Below are positions 13,901-26,788 of a stretch of DNA of 64,000 nt, piece after piece; position 1 is the first letter of the stretch, and every line of letters begins with the position of its first letter. Made by a program: the position numbers and the translations under genes. The notes under the pieces were generated by a model. That model did not search any database. It was not told the DNA's origin and worked only from the letters and a program-made list of their open reading frames with translations. Source of the stretch: Helopsaltes ochotensis (taxonomy: Eukaryota > Chordata > Aves > Passeriformes > Locustellidae). The DNA lies in NCBI GenBank assembly GCA_013400155.1, contig VXBM01001973.1, positions 15,139 through 79,138 on the forward strand, given 5' to 3'.

Positions 13901-16900
13901 TCTGAATCAGCCAGCATTTCCACCTCACTGATGGTAAATTGCATTGTCCTCAGCACCAGTGGGCGCATAATTTGGCACACACATACATTTCTAATATGAT
14001 TATTTAAGGTATTCATATATAAATGAGCTCAAGAATGGAATAAACTGCAGGACTAGCTTCCAGCATTCTAAGGACAGGTTCAATGAGATATTTGGAAATC
14101 AAAATTTCATAGGAGTATATTTAAAATGCTCTTTTTCCCTTTTTCAAGGTTACTTTTTCCATCAAGGGATCTTCTAATAATATACATCATAATGCAGTAT
14201 ATCAGGATGCTCCATGGTGGGTTGAGGGATCAGTAATGGTATGTATTTTTTCAAAAGAAAGTTGAGGTCATAAATCCTAGCTGATCAACTGCTGGTGTAG
14301 ACCTTTAACTATGTCCATAATGGAGCTGACAGCAATATTAATTTAGACTTATATCCTGCAGAGACAAAAATATGTAAAAAATACAGAACTGCACCAGATC
14401 ATTTGCCAAATTCTTAGGAGTTTAAGAAGTTAAAATCCACACCTTTCACATGTATAGCTTTTCATAGTGTAGTGTTTTTCTTGTCAGGCTCAAAAACATA
14501 TCTGCTTTGACAGAGTTTGAAGGAAGGAAGGAAAAATATGAATAAAAAAGAAGTTGATGAACAGATAGAAAAAACAGGGCAATATTTTTTTCCTCACAGC
14601 TCAGCCTAAAGATCTGTCAGGATATTAAGTAAAATTTGTGTGACTTCATGTAGCTATATATAGAACTTGCTATATTGATGCGCATTTTTCCACAATTCAC
14701 TTATTAAAAGTCTCATTTAGCAGAAATTTGGTCCAGAGCTACATAATATCAACCTTTTTCAATGCTGTTACTGAAGAGAATCATGAGCTCAGTCGTCCTG
14801 ACTTCATTAATTTCTGAGATGTGGTTGTGAGTAGAGACTTCATTAGAGTATCCCTTCTTCCTGTGAGATACTAATCTCCAGAGTCAAAACTCACCTTGCA
14901 CAGCTGCTGAAGCTATTTTTGTATATCCAAAGTTAATCCAGCTCTGAGCTACAGTAATGATAATATATCCATTTAACAACAGGCATGGAAACTTTGTCCT
15001 TTTAAAACTATCCCTAGTATGTGTTCCATTGCACATCTTGGATATCTGGCAGGTCAGTATCTGAGGAGTTGCTAACAGTGTTCCTTGAAGTTCTTTCACT
15101 TTAAATAGGCCAAAGATCCAAACCAAAGGATTTTTTATATAAGACCAATTTGGGTTTTCATTAATGCTTAAACTCTAGTTAATGTACATTAATTAACTAG
15201 GACGATTATATTATAAACTGGACAAAAATAAGAAAGATTTTAGTAATTTGAATGCAAAGCCCAGCATGCCAGTCTCAAGCAATGAGCAATGTGATCTGCT
15301 AAAGCGAGCGTAAAACATATACTGATGCTTGGTATATTCTCCTGGTCTACTGGCATTTTAGAGACAAAGTTGCATCTAGGACTTGATGAACTTTTTTTCC
15401 TAGGAACTTGTTTAACTGCTCTTCTAACTAATTTATACTTTGGGCTACTACAGTGTCCTGTGTCAATGAGTTCTGATTTTCTTCCTTTGTGCTGTCTGCA
15501 GTAATCCTTCATTTGGTTCATATATAAAATTTCACTGGAAATTTCACTGATGCTCATAATCACTTGGTGTGCACCTTTTCTGTGCTCTTCCTGACTTTAC
15601 AGAGATCTATTATACATTCCTCCTCACTCCCAGCTCTGTCTTTGGGTGTTTAGAAACTCCTCAGATAGGAGCCGTTTCATAACTTTGACTGTCCCTGACA
15701 TACTTTTTCACTCTTTCTGAGCTGGGTGAGGAGGCAGAACTGTCTACAGCGTTTGGTGGTGCAACGGCATTTTCTATTTGTTCTTTCTTCTCCACTGAAT
15801 TACCAAGGAAGACGGATCACTCTTCCATGTGAATACCATGAAAGAGATGATGCCTGCATGGAGGTAACACCTTGTGAGAGGCTTGATGTTCCTTCTACCA
15901 CACCTAGCATGGAACATCTGCTAGGAGCCATCACCAGCTCTTCAAAATAAGATGAACTCACGTTTAATCCCTGAAGGAATTGGCTTACGAGTCAATTAAT
16001 TAACAAACTAGTTAACTGACACAACAGCCAGTAATGGCCCTTGTTTCTAAATGAGGGTGGCCATATGCATGCCCTATTGGAAGTGTTCCTGGCCTCGGAC
16101 AGCTCCTTAGCTATGACTGGGAACTGCTTGGGAAAGGTTTGCCTGGGTGACACTTTTCCAGGGACTCCTTTAGCAATGTAGCAGTACAGACACTTCAGTT
16201 CCACTGACTGGCAACAGATCCACTTGCAGAGAGTGAAGCACGGGGTGGATAAGATCAGCACTGTGGTGTACGTGCTGAGTGGGTGCAAGTCCTCTCAAAT
16301 CTCTGACGTTGATGTATTTGGAGCAGAAGAAAAGTGTTCAAAAATTAGGTGGGTCCAGCTCTTTTCTTCTACAGTATACCTATAAACCTAGGAGACTTAA
16401 TAGCATAAGAGAGTGACGCTTAGGAGTGAGCACTGCTGAGGTTCTATTTATATAAAATGCATATTTTAAAAAGGAGATGATTCATGTTAATAAGCAATTA
16501 AGTATTTATAAGGTAATCCAGGAATCAAGATCAGGTGTTGCAGAGGGGAGTAGAGGATTTTCTCAGATTTAAGATTAGGAATAATCAGGATTAGATATGG
16601 ACATTAAACCTTTGGAGCACACAAGTTCTGCAGAGTTAACATCCAGAAATCAGATTTGCTTAATAGATGGTTAAATAATTTTTAACATATATACCCATAT
16701 ATAAATCAGGCCTTGCATGGGGATAAATACCTCCCCAAAACTTTATTTAAATATGACATAAGGATATAGTTTGTATGTAAATAGATCAATGTTAATTCCT
16801 TTATAGTTGGATTTTGATTCTCTTATTCACAAGGAATCTGATACCCTGGCTATATATAGGAAACTGGTGAAAAATATTATTCAGTCCCTGTTCTAGTCTT

Positions 16901-19350
16901 ATTGACGGTATTTTTTTGAAAGACGGAGATGAAAATATAGTATTTCTCCTGTATATATATAGCTGAGTGTAATTTTTTAGATTAATATGTTTGGATAATA
17001 ATTTTTGTTCTTTGATTAACTGTTTAAGTGCAGTACAATAATCAAAGTTTCAGGTTAAAATAGCTATTGTCTGCTTTTATGAATAGTCAGAAACTAGGTC
17101 ATTGCAAGAACTGGAAACACCCCAGTGGTCTGTCATATTCTATATTTTTATGTGTAGGTAATACAATATATTGTTAATGTGAGATCTGGCTTGTCTTATT
17201 CTGGAACACCCTAATTTAAATTGTGTCAGCTGTGAAACTTGCCAAGGGATGTAGAAGCCAAGCACAGTCTGTAGGCTGTCTTAGCAACTTTTATGTGACA
17301 GCTCAGAAGTCTCTTGACCTCATGACCTGAACATTCTTGCATACGAACACAAAAGTTTTAAAACTCCAGGTTTCTGCTCTGTATGTCTGGCTGAGCTGCA
17401 CAGCGCATTATCCTGGTGCTCCGTGCAGCCCTACAATTAATCCAGGATGGGTGGCCTGAATATGGGGCTCTGCTAGTAGGGTTCACGGGAAACTCATTCC
17501 AGCCCCTGGAAGACGGTGGCAATAAATTAAGCTTTTCTATAGTACTTACCTTCCCTGCAGCCCTCTGCTGCTGCTGTTTCCTGTGCATTCCCAGTCTGCT
17601 TGTCCCACATGGCTGCCAACACCACGAGTACGGTGCCTTTGCTCCGTGCCCTCTCTGGCACCCCACGCATGTTACAGGCAGCAGAGTGCTGGAGGGTGTC
17701 ACTTTCCCTCGCTTCTGTAACTCAAGTTACAAAGAACCAACGTACGAGTAAACTTCACCCAATAGTCAGTGGCTGCGTGCCACTTTTGGCTATGGCTATG
17801 TTTTCTAGCACTTTGTAATAGCTGTTTTTATCACGGCTTCATTTTCCATAGGTTTTATTATACGTTGCCTTCAGAAAAGCTGAGCTGTAATTATGGAGGG
17901 TTTGTCCAAAACATATAAAATAGACAATTAATCTCACTGAGTTCTCTGAGGTGGCCCTAAAGAGCTCAGGGAGGGAAGTGAGTAACAGCCTAAGGTAACA
18001 GCTCAGTGATGTAAACCATTCTGCTTCTTGTCCTGCATATCCCTTCCTTTCTTCCCAGGCTTCACACCCCCTTCTTGCTCCAAGGAAGTTATGCAGATGA
18101 TGATATAAGCAAGTGTGACAAGACTGGATATTCTGTGCAGTTATTTTTCCCAACTGTATATATGCTTTTGATGATTAACTCTTCACTTACAAAGTTGCTC
18201 TCAAAGCTGAATTCTTTGGCAACAGGCATAACCCAATGACAGACTTTTCTGAAAAATAATAGATACTATGAGAAAGAAAAAATTACTATAATAATAAAAA
18301 GTAATAGTGTTGCTATTAATATTATTATATACTTGTGTTCTAGTGTGCTCAAAGTTTGTCAGGTGTTTTGAAAGTAACAAAGCAGGAATGACTTCCCTCT
18401 CAAATGTGGTCATGCCAAATCATGCTTTAAAACTGACATTTGTTTAACTATCTCCTGGCCCGTGTTCCCAAGTCATGGTACCAAACGAAGAGCTACCTAC
18501 AAGATATATCCCCAGACTAAACTGCATCTGTTTTCTGGATCCAGAATCCCACAGGCCAGGTGCAGGTGCAAACCAAAGTGATCAGTTTCATGTGGCAGGA
18601 AGGACAAGGGAGGCCACGAGGTTCAGGAGCACCCAGAGGTATGTGTGGTAAAACAGACTCCCCAGCTACAGTTTTGCCCCTCAGCAGGTCCCTTGTTGCG
18701 CAGGAACCTTGCCATATGTCCAAATTCAGGGAGAAAAAAGGTGAGTGGCAAAGACGTTGAGAGGTCTGAAAATTTCAAAACCCAAATATGGGCTTCATGC
18801 AGTACAGGAAAACACACATGCACAAAAAAGAAATCTGAAAAATCATCTTTTTAATTTTTTTTTGGAAGCTAAACCCAGGATAACACTCCCAATGCTATCC
18901 TTCCATAGCCTTGCCACAAGCTTTTAAAAAAACACCTTATCTTAAGGAACACAACATTCCCATTTACTTGGCTGGCTCTTCAGGCACAGTCCTTAGCCCC
19001 ATCCTACCCTCTGGAAAATGCTCTAGTGCAAGGAGAAAAATGAGACAGAAGGCTGGTAACACTCATCAGGTCTGGGTTGGTTTGTTTTCCGCCTGTGTGT
19101 GTTTGGGAGGTCCCAAGAGATAGTGGAAGTTGACACAGAGTAGGTGGATGATGGTAGTGGTTAAGGGTGGGCAAGTTTTTAAAATAAAAGTGGCAGAATA
19201 GAAGATAAGGGATGTGATGGGCAATCGTAGGAATGCAGGGTAGGCAATGCATTGTGAATTAACGTCTTGCCAAGGGGGAAGGTATGCATCATCTATCATC
19301 ATCACTGTCAATGATTAAAACTTATGTTGAAAGAAACATCAGTCTATGAC
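10957..19350. other. Intergenic DNA, nothing firmly recognised
   Basis: Mostly AT-rich with no coding signal. Two GC-richer patches stand out, at about 17,350-17,720 and 18,480-18,760. Neither contains a recognisable protein or repeat. A CCAAT followed by TATAAAT around 12039-12057 looks promoter-like but has no partner feature. Confidence 0.55.
15175..15200. repeat. Small inverted repeat (9-bp stem)
   Basis: CTAGTTAAT and ATTAACTAG are exact inverted copies separated by an 8-base loop. It sits in AT-rich intergenic DNA. The sequence is also rich in TAAT homeodomain cores, but nothing shows that it is used. Confidence 0.6.
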
Positions 19351-19951
19351 TGTCATGGTCTAACCCCAGCCAGCAATCAAGCCCCACGCAGCCACTCACT
19401 CGCTCTCCCACCAGTGAGATTAGGGAGAGAATTGGAAGGGTGAAAGCCAGAGAACTCAGGGTTTGAGATGAAGACAGTTTAATAAGGAAAGCAAAAGCCA
19501 AGCACACAGGCAAAGAAAAGAAAGGAACTAATTTGTTGCTACTCATGGGCAGGGAGATGTTCAGCCATTTCCAGAAGAGCAGGGCCCCATCATGTATAAC
19601 AGCAACTTATGTAGATAAAAATGCCACCACTTCAAATGTCCTCCCCCACTTCCCTTTTCTTCCTTCCACTTTATATACTGAGCATGATGGCATAGGGTCT
19701 GGAATATCCCTTTGGTTAGTTGGGGTCACCTGTCCTGGCTGTGTCTCCTCCCAATCTTCAATGCAGCCGCCCAACTTCCTTTCCAGTGTGGCAGCATGAC
19801 AAGCAGAAAAGGCCTTGCTTCTGTTCAAACCCTGCTCAGCAATAACAAAAACATCTCCATATTATCAACCCTGCATTCAGCACAAATCCAAAACACAGCC
19901 CTAAACCAGCCACTACAAAGAAAATTAACTCTACCTGTGCTGCAACCAGCA
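19351..19951 (-). repeat. ERV LTR, left copy (3' LTR in element orientation)
   Basis: On the plus strand it begins TGTCATGGTCTAACCCC and ends CAACCAGCA, fitting TG...CA LTR ends. Read on the minus strand it has a TATA box (GTATATAAAG, plus 19669-19678) followed by an ATTAAA polyadenylation signal (plus 19478-19483). These are the expected U3-R-U5 order. It differs from the right copy by many substitutions and small indels, so the pair is old. Confidence 0.8.
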
Positions 19952-20762
19952 TATTCCATACCATTTACATCATGCTCAGGTCCCACACTATTCAATGAGA
20001 CCTCATTAACCACCACCCCCTTTCCAATTTTTTGATATAACACAAAGATATTGTTCCCTTAGCCTATGGTCCACCCCTGCAAAATGTCCACTCAATGTCC
20101 ACAAAATGTCTGTTGAATTTATGTAGTCCATGACTTTGGGCTCCATCAGCACAGGAGAGGTGGTCTATGTGGGGAGTTACTGGATGCCAAAGCCAGCTCA
20201 GGTCAGGTCACTGCTGCACTGCAACTGCCTCTGGTAAGGCTTCTCCTCCATTGGGTTGGGTGGTTCCTGTTACAGTAATTCCTGAAACATACAACTCAAA
20301 TCATAGCTTACAACAGTTTAAAGGCACATCCATTACAGTCTCCACCCCTGGTCCCCTGTGGGGTCACAAGTCCTACCAGCAAAATCGCTCCAGCATGGGG
20401 CTTCTCACAGGGTCATGCCACATCCTCCTTCAGACATCCATCTGCTCCAGCATGGGGTCCTCCACGGACTAGAGGTGTATCTCTGTTCTCTTGTGGACCC
20501 ACTCACCCATCATAGTCCCTTCAACTCGTGTCCACACTGGAGTTCCAGCCTTTCCAGTACAGCAGCACAGAACACAGCAGCAATGCCTGGCCACCTGCCA
20601 GCCCAGGCACATCACCATGGCTGTTATCAAAATGTTCCCAGGAACAAGAGAGTGAGGTGATAAGCAGTACAGCAGCAGCGAAAGCGAAAAGCAGCCAATA
20701 ACGAGCATAATACAGTCAGGCAGGCAAGCCCCATGGAAGCAAAGGAGCATGCCCATTACTAG
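19952..20762. mobile_element. ERV internal remnant, non-coding
   Basis: This ~810-base stretch between the LTRs is GC-richer than the flanks. It has two copies of a 'ctccagcatggggyyct' motif (around 20390 and 20448) and short open frames only. No reverse transcriptase, integrase, protease or envelope motif is visible on either strand. It is probably leader or 3' untranslated sequence of the element after a large internal deletion, or a non-autonomous relative. Confidence 0.55.
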
Positions 20763-20858
20763 CTAAACAGCACTATCAGATGTAAATTCAGTCTGCCACA
20801 TCCCAATCAAATCTATCATTATCTCAAAGTCTTCAAACCCCACATTGGTGCCAAAATA
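20762..20858 (-). mobile_element. ERV primer-binding site and leader region
   Basis: Immediately inside the right LTR the minus strand reads TTTTGGCACCAATGTGGGG (plus 20838-20856). This resembles the tRNA primer-binding site and leader of avian LTR elements. It confirms that the right copy is the 5' LTR of a minus-strand element. The match to a particular tRNA is imperfect. Confidence 0.55.
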
Positions 20859-20862
20859 GGAC

Positions 20863-21451
20863 AGACATGGTTTTACCCCAGCCAGGAACCAAGTCCCACA
20901 CAGCTGCTTGCTCAGTCCTCCACCAGAGAGATCAGGGAGAGAATTTGAAGGATAAAAGCCAGAGAACTCGTGGGTTGAGATAAAGACAATTTTATAGGGA
21001 AAACAAAAGCCAACTACACAAGCAAAGAAAAACAAGTAACTAATTCACTGCTTTCCATGGGCAGGTATGTTCACCCACTTCCAGAAGAGCAGGGCCCCAT
21101 CTCACCTAAGAGTGACTTGGGAAGACAAATGCCATCCCTTCAAATTTCCCCTTCCTCCTTCTTCCTTCCACTTTATATACTAAGCATGATGTCAATATAG
21201 TCTGGAATATCCCTTCAGTCACTTTGGGTCACCTGTCCTGGCTGTGTCTCCCCCCAGTCTCCCATGCACCCCCAACTTCCTTTCCAGCATGGCAGTATGG
21301 AAAGCAGAAAATGTCTTGGCTGTGTGCAAGCCCTGCTCAGCAATGACATTGAACATTTCTGTATTATCAACCCTGTGTTCAGCACATATCCAAAACACAG
21401 CCCCATAAGAGCCACAGTGAAGAAAATTCTGCCCCAGCTGGAACCAGCACA
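20863..21451 (-). repeat. ERV LTR, right copy (5' LTR in element orientation)
   Basis: It is collinear with the left LTR along its whole length, sharing for example 'cagaagagcagggccccatc', 'cactttatatact' and 'cacctgtcctggctgtgtct'. The minus-strand TATA box is at plus 21171-21180. The polyadenylation signal is decayed in this copy (plus 'aattttatag'). Confidence 0.8.
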
Positions 21452-24400
21452 ATAACTTTGTCTTAAAATGGTAAAACTAGAAAAGAACATAATGAGAAGA
21501 GGTAAAGAAGAGAATCACATTTAAGGAGCTGATTAAGCATCAGGCTAGGAAAGAAAACTCTCTTTTAATGGAATACAGTAACTCTATTAGCTGTCTTCAA
21601 TGAAACTTGAGCTTGGGTTCTACTGACTAATGTAACACCCATGAAACCAAGTGCTTCATGAGCTTCTAGTGTAAGAGCTTGTGACATGAACAAGCTCTTT
21701 AAATGGTAAATTCTAATAGAGGGTATTTATAGGTGTTGAAAAATATAAATATTGTTATCTGACTGATCTGAAAATTGATTTTTTTCTGTTGGAAGCATTG
21801 GACTTGCTGCAGAAATTATCTGTGTCAGACATATTTTTAGATGAGTTCTGGAATTTCATTGTCTTGCTGACATTTTGCATCGCTCCAGTGGTATTCATTA
21901 TAAAATAATTGATGAGCACTAAATCAATGTGAGTTAACTACTGAGTCTATGATTCTGCATCCCTCATGAGTGTGTTAGTGGCCAATATGTCTAATTGTTT
22001 TCCAGAACAGAAAATACACAGGAATGAACTGATTATGTACCAAAAACCAGACAAGATTCCAGGTAAATTACAAGACAGAAGTTGAAAACTTCTGAAGAAG
22101 AAAAAAATCAAGTTCTCATCCTTTACCTTTTTACTTTTAATATTTGCAAAGGATTATTGTAAGTAAAGGATACTATTATAATAAATCATGTATAAGAAAA
22201 AAGCTTTAACATCCCAAAACATTTTCCCTCCTAAATTTTGAAACATCTTACTACAACCCATTCATTTTACAAAGCACAGAACAGATCTCAGCAATACACA
22301 AGTAATCTTTCAACCAGGCACACAAATAACCTATGTTTGCAGCAATGCTTGTCCCAGATGGCAGGAGACTTTCAGCCTCAGGATGCAGGTTCAGACTACT
22401 GGAGGCTCCACATGAGTGCATCATCTCCCTTCTTGCCCTGTATCAGTGCATTTTGTGTGTCCCTGTTTTGGGATTAGTATTAGGCAGTTGCAGAGTGGTG
22501 TCTCTGCTCTCTGTCATCTTCTTACACTGAGAAGACCAGAGCCAAGCCCCACAGCACCTTTAATCTGCATATTTGATTGCCTGCTCTTGTCAGAAAGCAG
22601 AAGAAAATGTCCCAAGGGAGACTCGCAACCATCAAACAGTGCATTATGAAACCTGAAGATACAGAAGGTGAATTAAATTTTAATAAAGTAACTTTAGTAA
22701 AATTGCTTTCAGTTAATAGCTGAATGCTAAGAGTTGGTCAACTTCAGTTAAGTGGTTTGTAAGGCTGGAGGTGTGAGATGCAGGGGAGGCTAACAGCTTC
22801 TGTGAGGATCCCATAAGATGGCCTGTCTGCAGCGAGCCAGTGAAGGAACCAAAGACTCAGAGTTTAATCTCCTGGTAAGTGTTGTGGTGCCTTGGGATAT
22901 TTCAGCTACAAGATGATTTGCAAGGGGTTTAATTGTGTTATGGGCAACCTATCTGCAATTGCTGAGGAAGCAAATGCTGCAGCTTGTCATTGGATCTCAC
23001 AGCAAAGGAAGCGAAAACAAATCTGGGTCAAAGCATATTTTAGTGGTTTGTCTGTATTTTTCAGAACCTGGGAAAGATCTTGCTGGAAAATTGCCTTTTT
23101 TCACAGGGTCTCTTTACAGATCCTGGCTATCGCTTCAACTTTTCGAGCACAACTGAAACATTGTATGGACTGCAGAAATAAAGGGTTGATCAGAGGCACA
23201 GAAGCAAACAGCAGTTCTGCTGCAGATCAGAGCAGAGCAAAGCAGCACAGTGTGAACAACCAGCAGAAACAACAACAGAAGGTTGTGACTGCTGGCAGTA
23301 GCTAATGGTAAACCTGGTGAGCAAACAGGTAGCAAATACAAGAACAGTGCTGGTATGAGTAGCAAGAGGTAAATAGTGTCCCTCAAAAAAACCCAATGTA
23401 GAGCTATGGTGAAAATCCAAATGGTGAACTATGAGGGAATGGATTGTAAAGTATTCCTGGAACAATGAATACTTGCCACTTGGATGCATCCAAGCCTGGA
23501 CTGGAAATGGAAATTGCACTTTCTTATTGTCTTACAACATTCAGAACTGTAGGATTAGAACACGGCTGAGACTATTAGGAAAATAAAAATAACTTTACAG
23601 AAAAAAAGCCCAACATCTATATAGTCTGATACTCCATCTCTGATGGAGGATGCTTTGAGAAAGTGTGTGGAAAAGGGCAAGCAGGGAGGGACAAATCCCT
23701 GCCATGTCCTTCCTGTGAGTCCCTAGCAGAAGGGTTAAATCTTCCAGAAGAAACAAATATGCACAGAGGCTATATTTGGATCTCATCGTTCATTTTCATG
23801 AATATGTTCAGGACTAGCAATATTATTCCTAGATCACTTTCTCCACAAATATTTCAACATGATCAATAGTTTTCCCCTGCCTAGTAATTTATCAGAAAGG
23901 AACCAATCAGAATAATCTACTGTAATTCATTAAGACTGACATCTTGTGGTTGCTTTTCAAATGACGCCTTCTGCCCGAGTTTCTTAGGAAAGACTGCACT
24001 TATCCCTTGGCTTAACCAGCTGCTGTACATCCTCTCTATGTTACTGAGGATGTATTAGCCACACGATTCTGAAAATTATTCAGTAACCCCACGAGGGAGC
24101 TGAGAAAAGAATTAATGCTGTATCAAAATTTAATTCTATTTTTTATTTCCCCTGCAGAGCTTTATGGTGTTGAATTGTTAATGCACAAAAGCATTCTTAC
24201 CACTGCAATCAGTCTCTTAATTGTGTCTCTGTTTACACGATAACATTTATCATCTTGAATATTTTTAAAACTATTAGTAATCCTATCTTACAACACTAAG
24301 CAAACCTCAAGGCAGTGGCTAGAGTAACAAGGGAGTCTCCTTTGTTTTGAAAGTCTCTTTAATGATGTTCTGTCTTTTGTGAGTCAGCAGTTACCATGTC

Positions 24401-26414
24401 CAGCAGAACGTGTAGAGTGAGACCTGCCTTTTGCACGTGTTGAATCAAGACAGTTACTGGGACTCAGCTGAGCTCCCCAAGGTTTCATCATGTATTTTGG
24501 TGTGGTGCAAGGGTAAAAGATGCACCTCCTATCTCTGCCAAATAGGATCTATTTTAGATAATACTATTTTTGCCAGTCCAAAATCTATGGAAATTGCCAC
24601 ATTACTGTTTTTTTGATCTCAGGGATTGTGTCAAGAGTCTTTATATTCACATTCTTCTAAATTTTAAAGTAGAAGTTTCTTTCTTAGACAGATGTTTGCA
24701 ACTGGCAATGTGTTGATACACAGCTAGAAAGTAATTGGGATGTTTATCTGAAACTCTGCAACCTCCTGTTGGTACTTGATTAGCTTGTTCATAGACATCA
24801 ACAATGTCTGCAGGCATGATTTACAGGAGGTCTGGGATATCAAGGGGAGTCCGCCTGTGTAGCATCAGCAGCAAGTAACGGAGAAACACCAGAACAAGTA
24901 TCTTCAGTTATTTTATCAAGTGAGAATAGATCAACCCTGTGTATGTAACTAGTTAATTTATTTATTTGTTTGAGAACAGAAAGGAGATTGCCTTCCTTTG
25001 AACTTTTCTGACTGTCAGAATGCTTTCTTGTCTCTTGCTTTAGTCTCAACAACTAAAAATAGCCCGTTTTTAATATACTCCCAAGATGAAAATGAGTTGG
25101 CTAGGACTAAATTAATGGATTTTGTTGTCCTTCAAAACAGAATCAGTTCTAGAATGACAGAAAATAGTGTCAGCCTGAACGCAATTTTTGCAGAGTTAAC
25201 AAAGACCTTAAACAGGGACAGATAGTGAAGACCTCAGTATAATATAAACTCAAAATTTGCAGCAAATGGAACAAAATAATGGTTCCACTATTCATTCAAC
25301 AATTTTAGGTTGTTGTTCAGGATGCAACATGGTATTTCAGCATTTTTCACCTTGCAGGTTTCCCTATTCTGATCTCTGCTTGAGTGTAGTGATGATGAGT
25401 TACAGGACCTTTATTGTTGCAGAATTGTAAATATGCATGTTCTAGAAACACGAGAGAATATAAAGAAATGGCCACCATTATCTGGAGAAAAAACTCCCCT
25501 AACACCTGTAGAGAGCTCCTGCTGCACAGAATAAAGGTACAAACACAACTAACCAGAGAAGTGGTAGTAAAAACGTAACAGCCAGAAATAATCTTGCAAG
25601 AACAACATCACCAGTGTTAGAGAGACAAGGAGAGAATGGTTACTGATTTTTTTCCTGGCCAAGCAGGGGCTTAAATACTTGACTCTTCCCTAATTTCACC
25701 TAGAATAATATTGAGAGAAGCATAATAATTAGCAGAAAAAAAGCGCCTTATGTTTATATCTTACTTGCTCTTTGGTATTTTTTTCTTAAAAATGCTTTGT
25801 GCAGAAGATGGGTTTTACTAAAAGAAGAGTGGTGATATTTTTTAAAATATTAGACATAGTGGTAAGCTTTTCAAGCTCCTGTAAAGACAACACAGACTTA
25901 AGGGCTATGACACTATGAAAATAGTTCAAAGTATCTTCACTCTAATCCTTGAGCACTCTGGATTTGTTTTGAGGCACATTAAAGCTACCTTTTGAAAAAT
26001 TAATGCAAGAGAGACATAGCACAAATATAGCAGAAATAGAACACCGGTAGGAGCTGCTTCAGACTAGGAGCCTGGGTGAATCAGACAAAGAGAAAGTTTA
26101 AAATATATCTTCAAGCCTGGAAATATTATTCTTGAGAAATTACAGCAACCCGGCTTTAAGGAAATGTAGGTAGGCATCAAGTAGCATTAACTGCTCCACA
26201 GAGAATAGAAATGGATGCTGCACAAGCTGTAGCTGATGGTCCTTTAGTTTAGAAATTTTGACAGTGTAAATCATATGGGTCATAAAAATAGACAATAACA
26301 CTTTAAATCTTATTTTAAAAAAATATACGTCTTTTGCAGCATAATCTCAGGAAGAGAAACCAGGACTTAGTATAGTTCACACAGCAAAGCAGCAAAGAAA
26401 TAAAAGGCAAGATA

Positions 26415-26478
26415 AGGCAGATAAAATAAAACCAGGAAGATAAAATAAAAAGTAGATAAAATAAAACCAGGAAAAGTG
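26415..26478 (+). repeat. Short imperfect tandem repeat, GATAAAATAAAA-based
   Basis: Three copies of 'gataaaataaaa' alternate with 'ccaggaa' or 'agta', giving an imperfect unit of about 19 and 38 bases. Confidence 0.7.
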
Positions 26479-26740
26479 ATGAGGAGTTTTTGTGATGTCC
26501 TGAGCCATAGCTGCTGACTCGTCAGTTGGCAGAATCAAAGAAGCTGTGGTACTTTCAGGGCCCTCTCTGAGCAATTTTCCCTCCTTGATGAAATTTCTTC
26601 ATCCTAAAATGAAAAGAAACCCAGGCAAAGCATACACAGTTTGTACTTTTCTAGAACATAGTTTTCAATGTTACCTAGGGAACTAAGTTTGTCCATTAAA
26701 ATAATATATTTAAATGACTTCAAGAAATCCCATTAAGTGA

Positions 26741-26788
26741 TTATACATAGGATCATATTACATAGGATTTACATAGGATCATATTACT
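26741..26788 (+). repeat. Short tandem repeat around 'acataggatcatatta'
   Basis: 'acataggatcatattac' occurs twice about 26 bases apart, with a partial 'acataggattt' between. Confidence 0.75.

Larger units (their letters stand above)
19351..21451 (-). mobile_element. Degenerate endogenous retrovirus (LTR retroelement), no intact genes
   Basis: Two related ~600-bp segments (19351-19951 and 20863-21451) lie in direct repeat around ~910 bases of other sequence. The right copy is bordered on its inner side by a primer-binding-site-like stretch. Both LTRs carry minus-strand promoter signals, so the element reads right to left. Flanks ATGAC (19346-19350) and ATAAC (21452-21456) could be a decayed 5-bp target duplication. 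The internal part is far too short for gag, pol and env, and I see no retroviral protein motif in it. It is a deleted, inactive relic. The LTR type ('aaccccagccagcaatcaag' at one end) is common in bird genomes. Confidence 0.8.

Noticed and set aside
19004..21490. Many short frames of 70-107 codons in the ERV region
   Set aside because: They fall in LTR and non-coding internal sequence and show no gag, pol or env features.
22892..23305. 137-codon frame (+)
   Set aside because: Gln/Ser-rich tail, no domain, no conserved splice context; consistent with chance.
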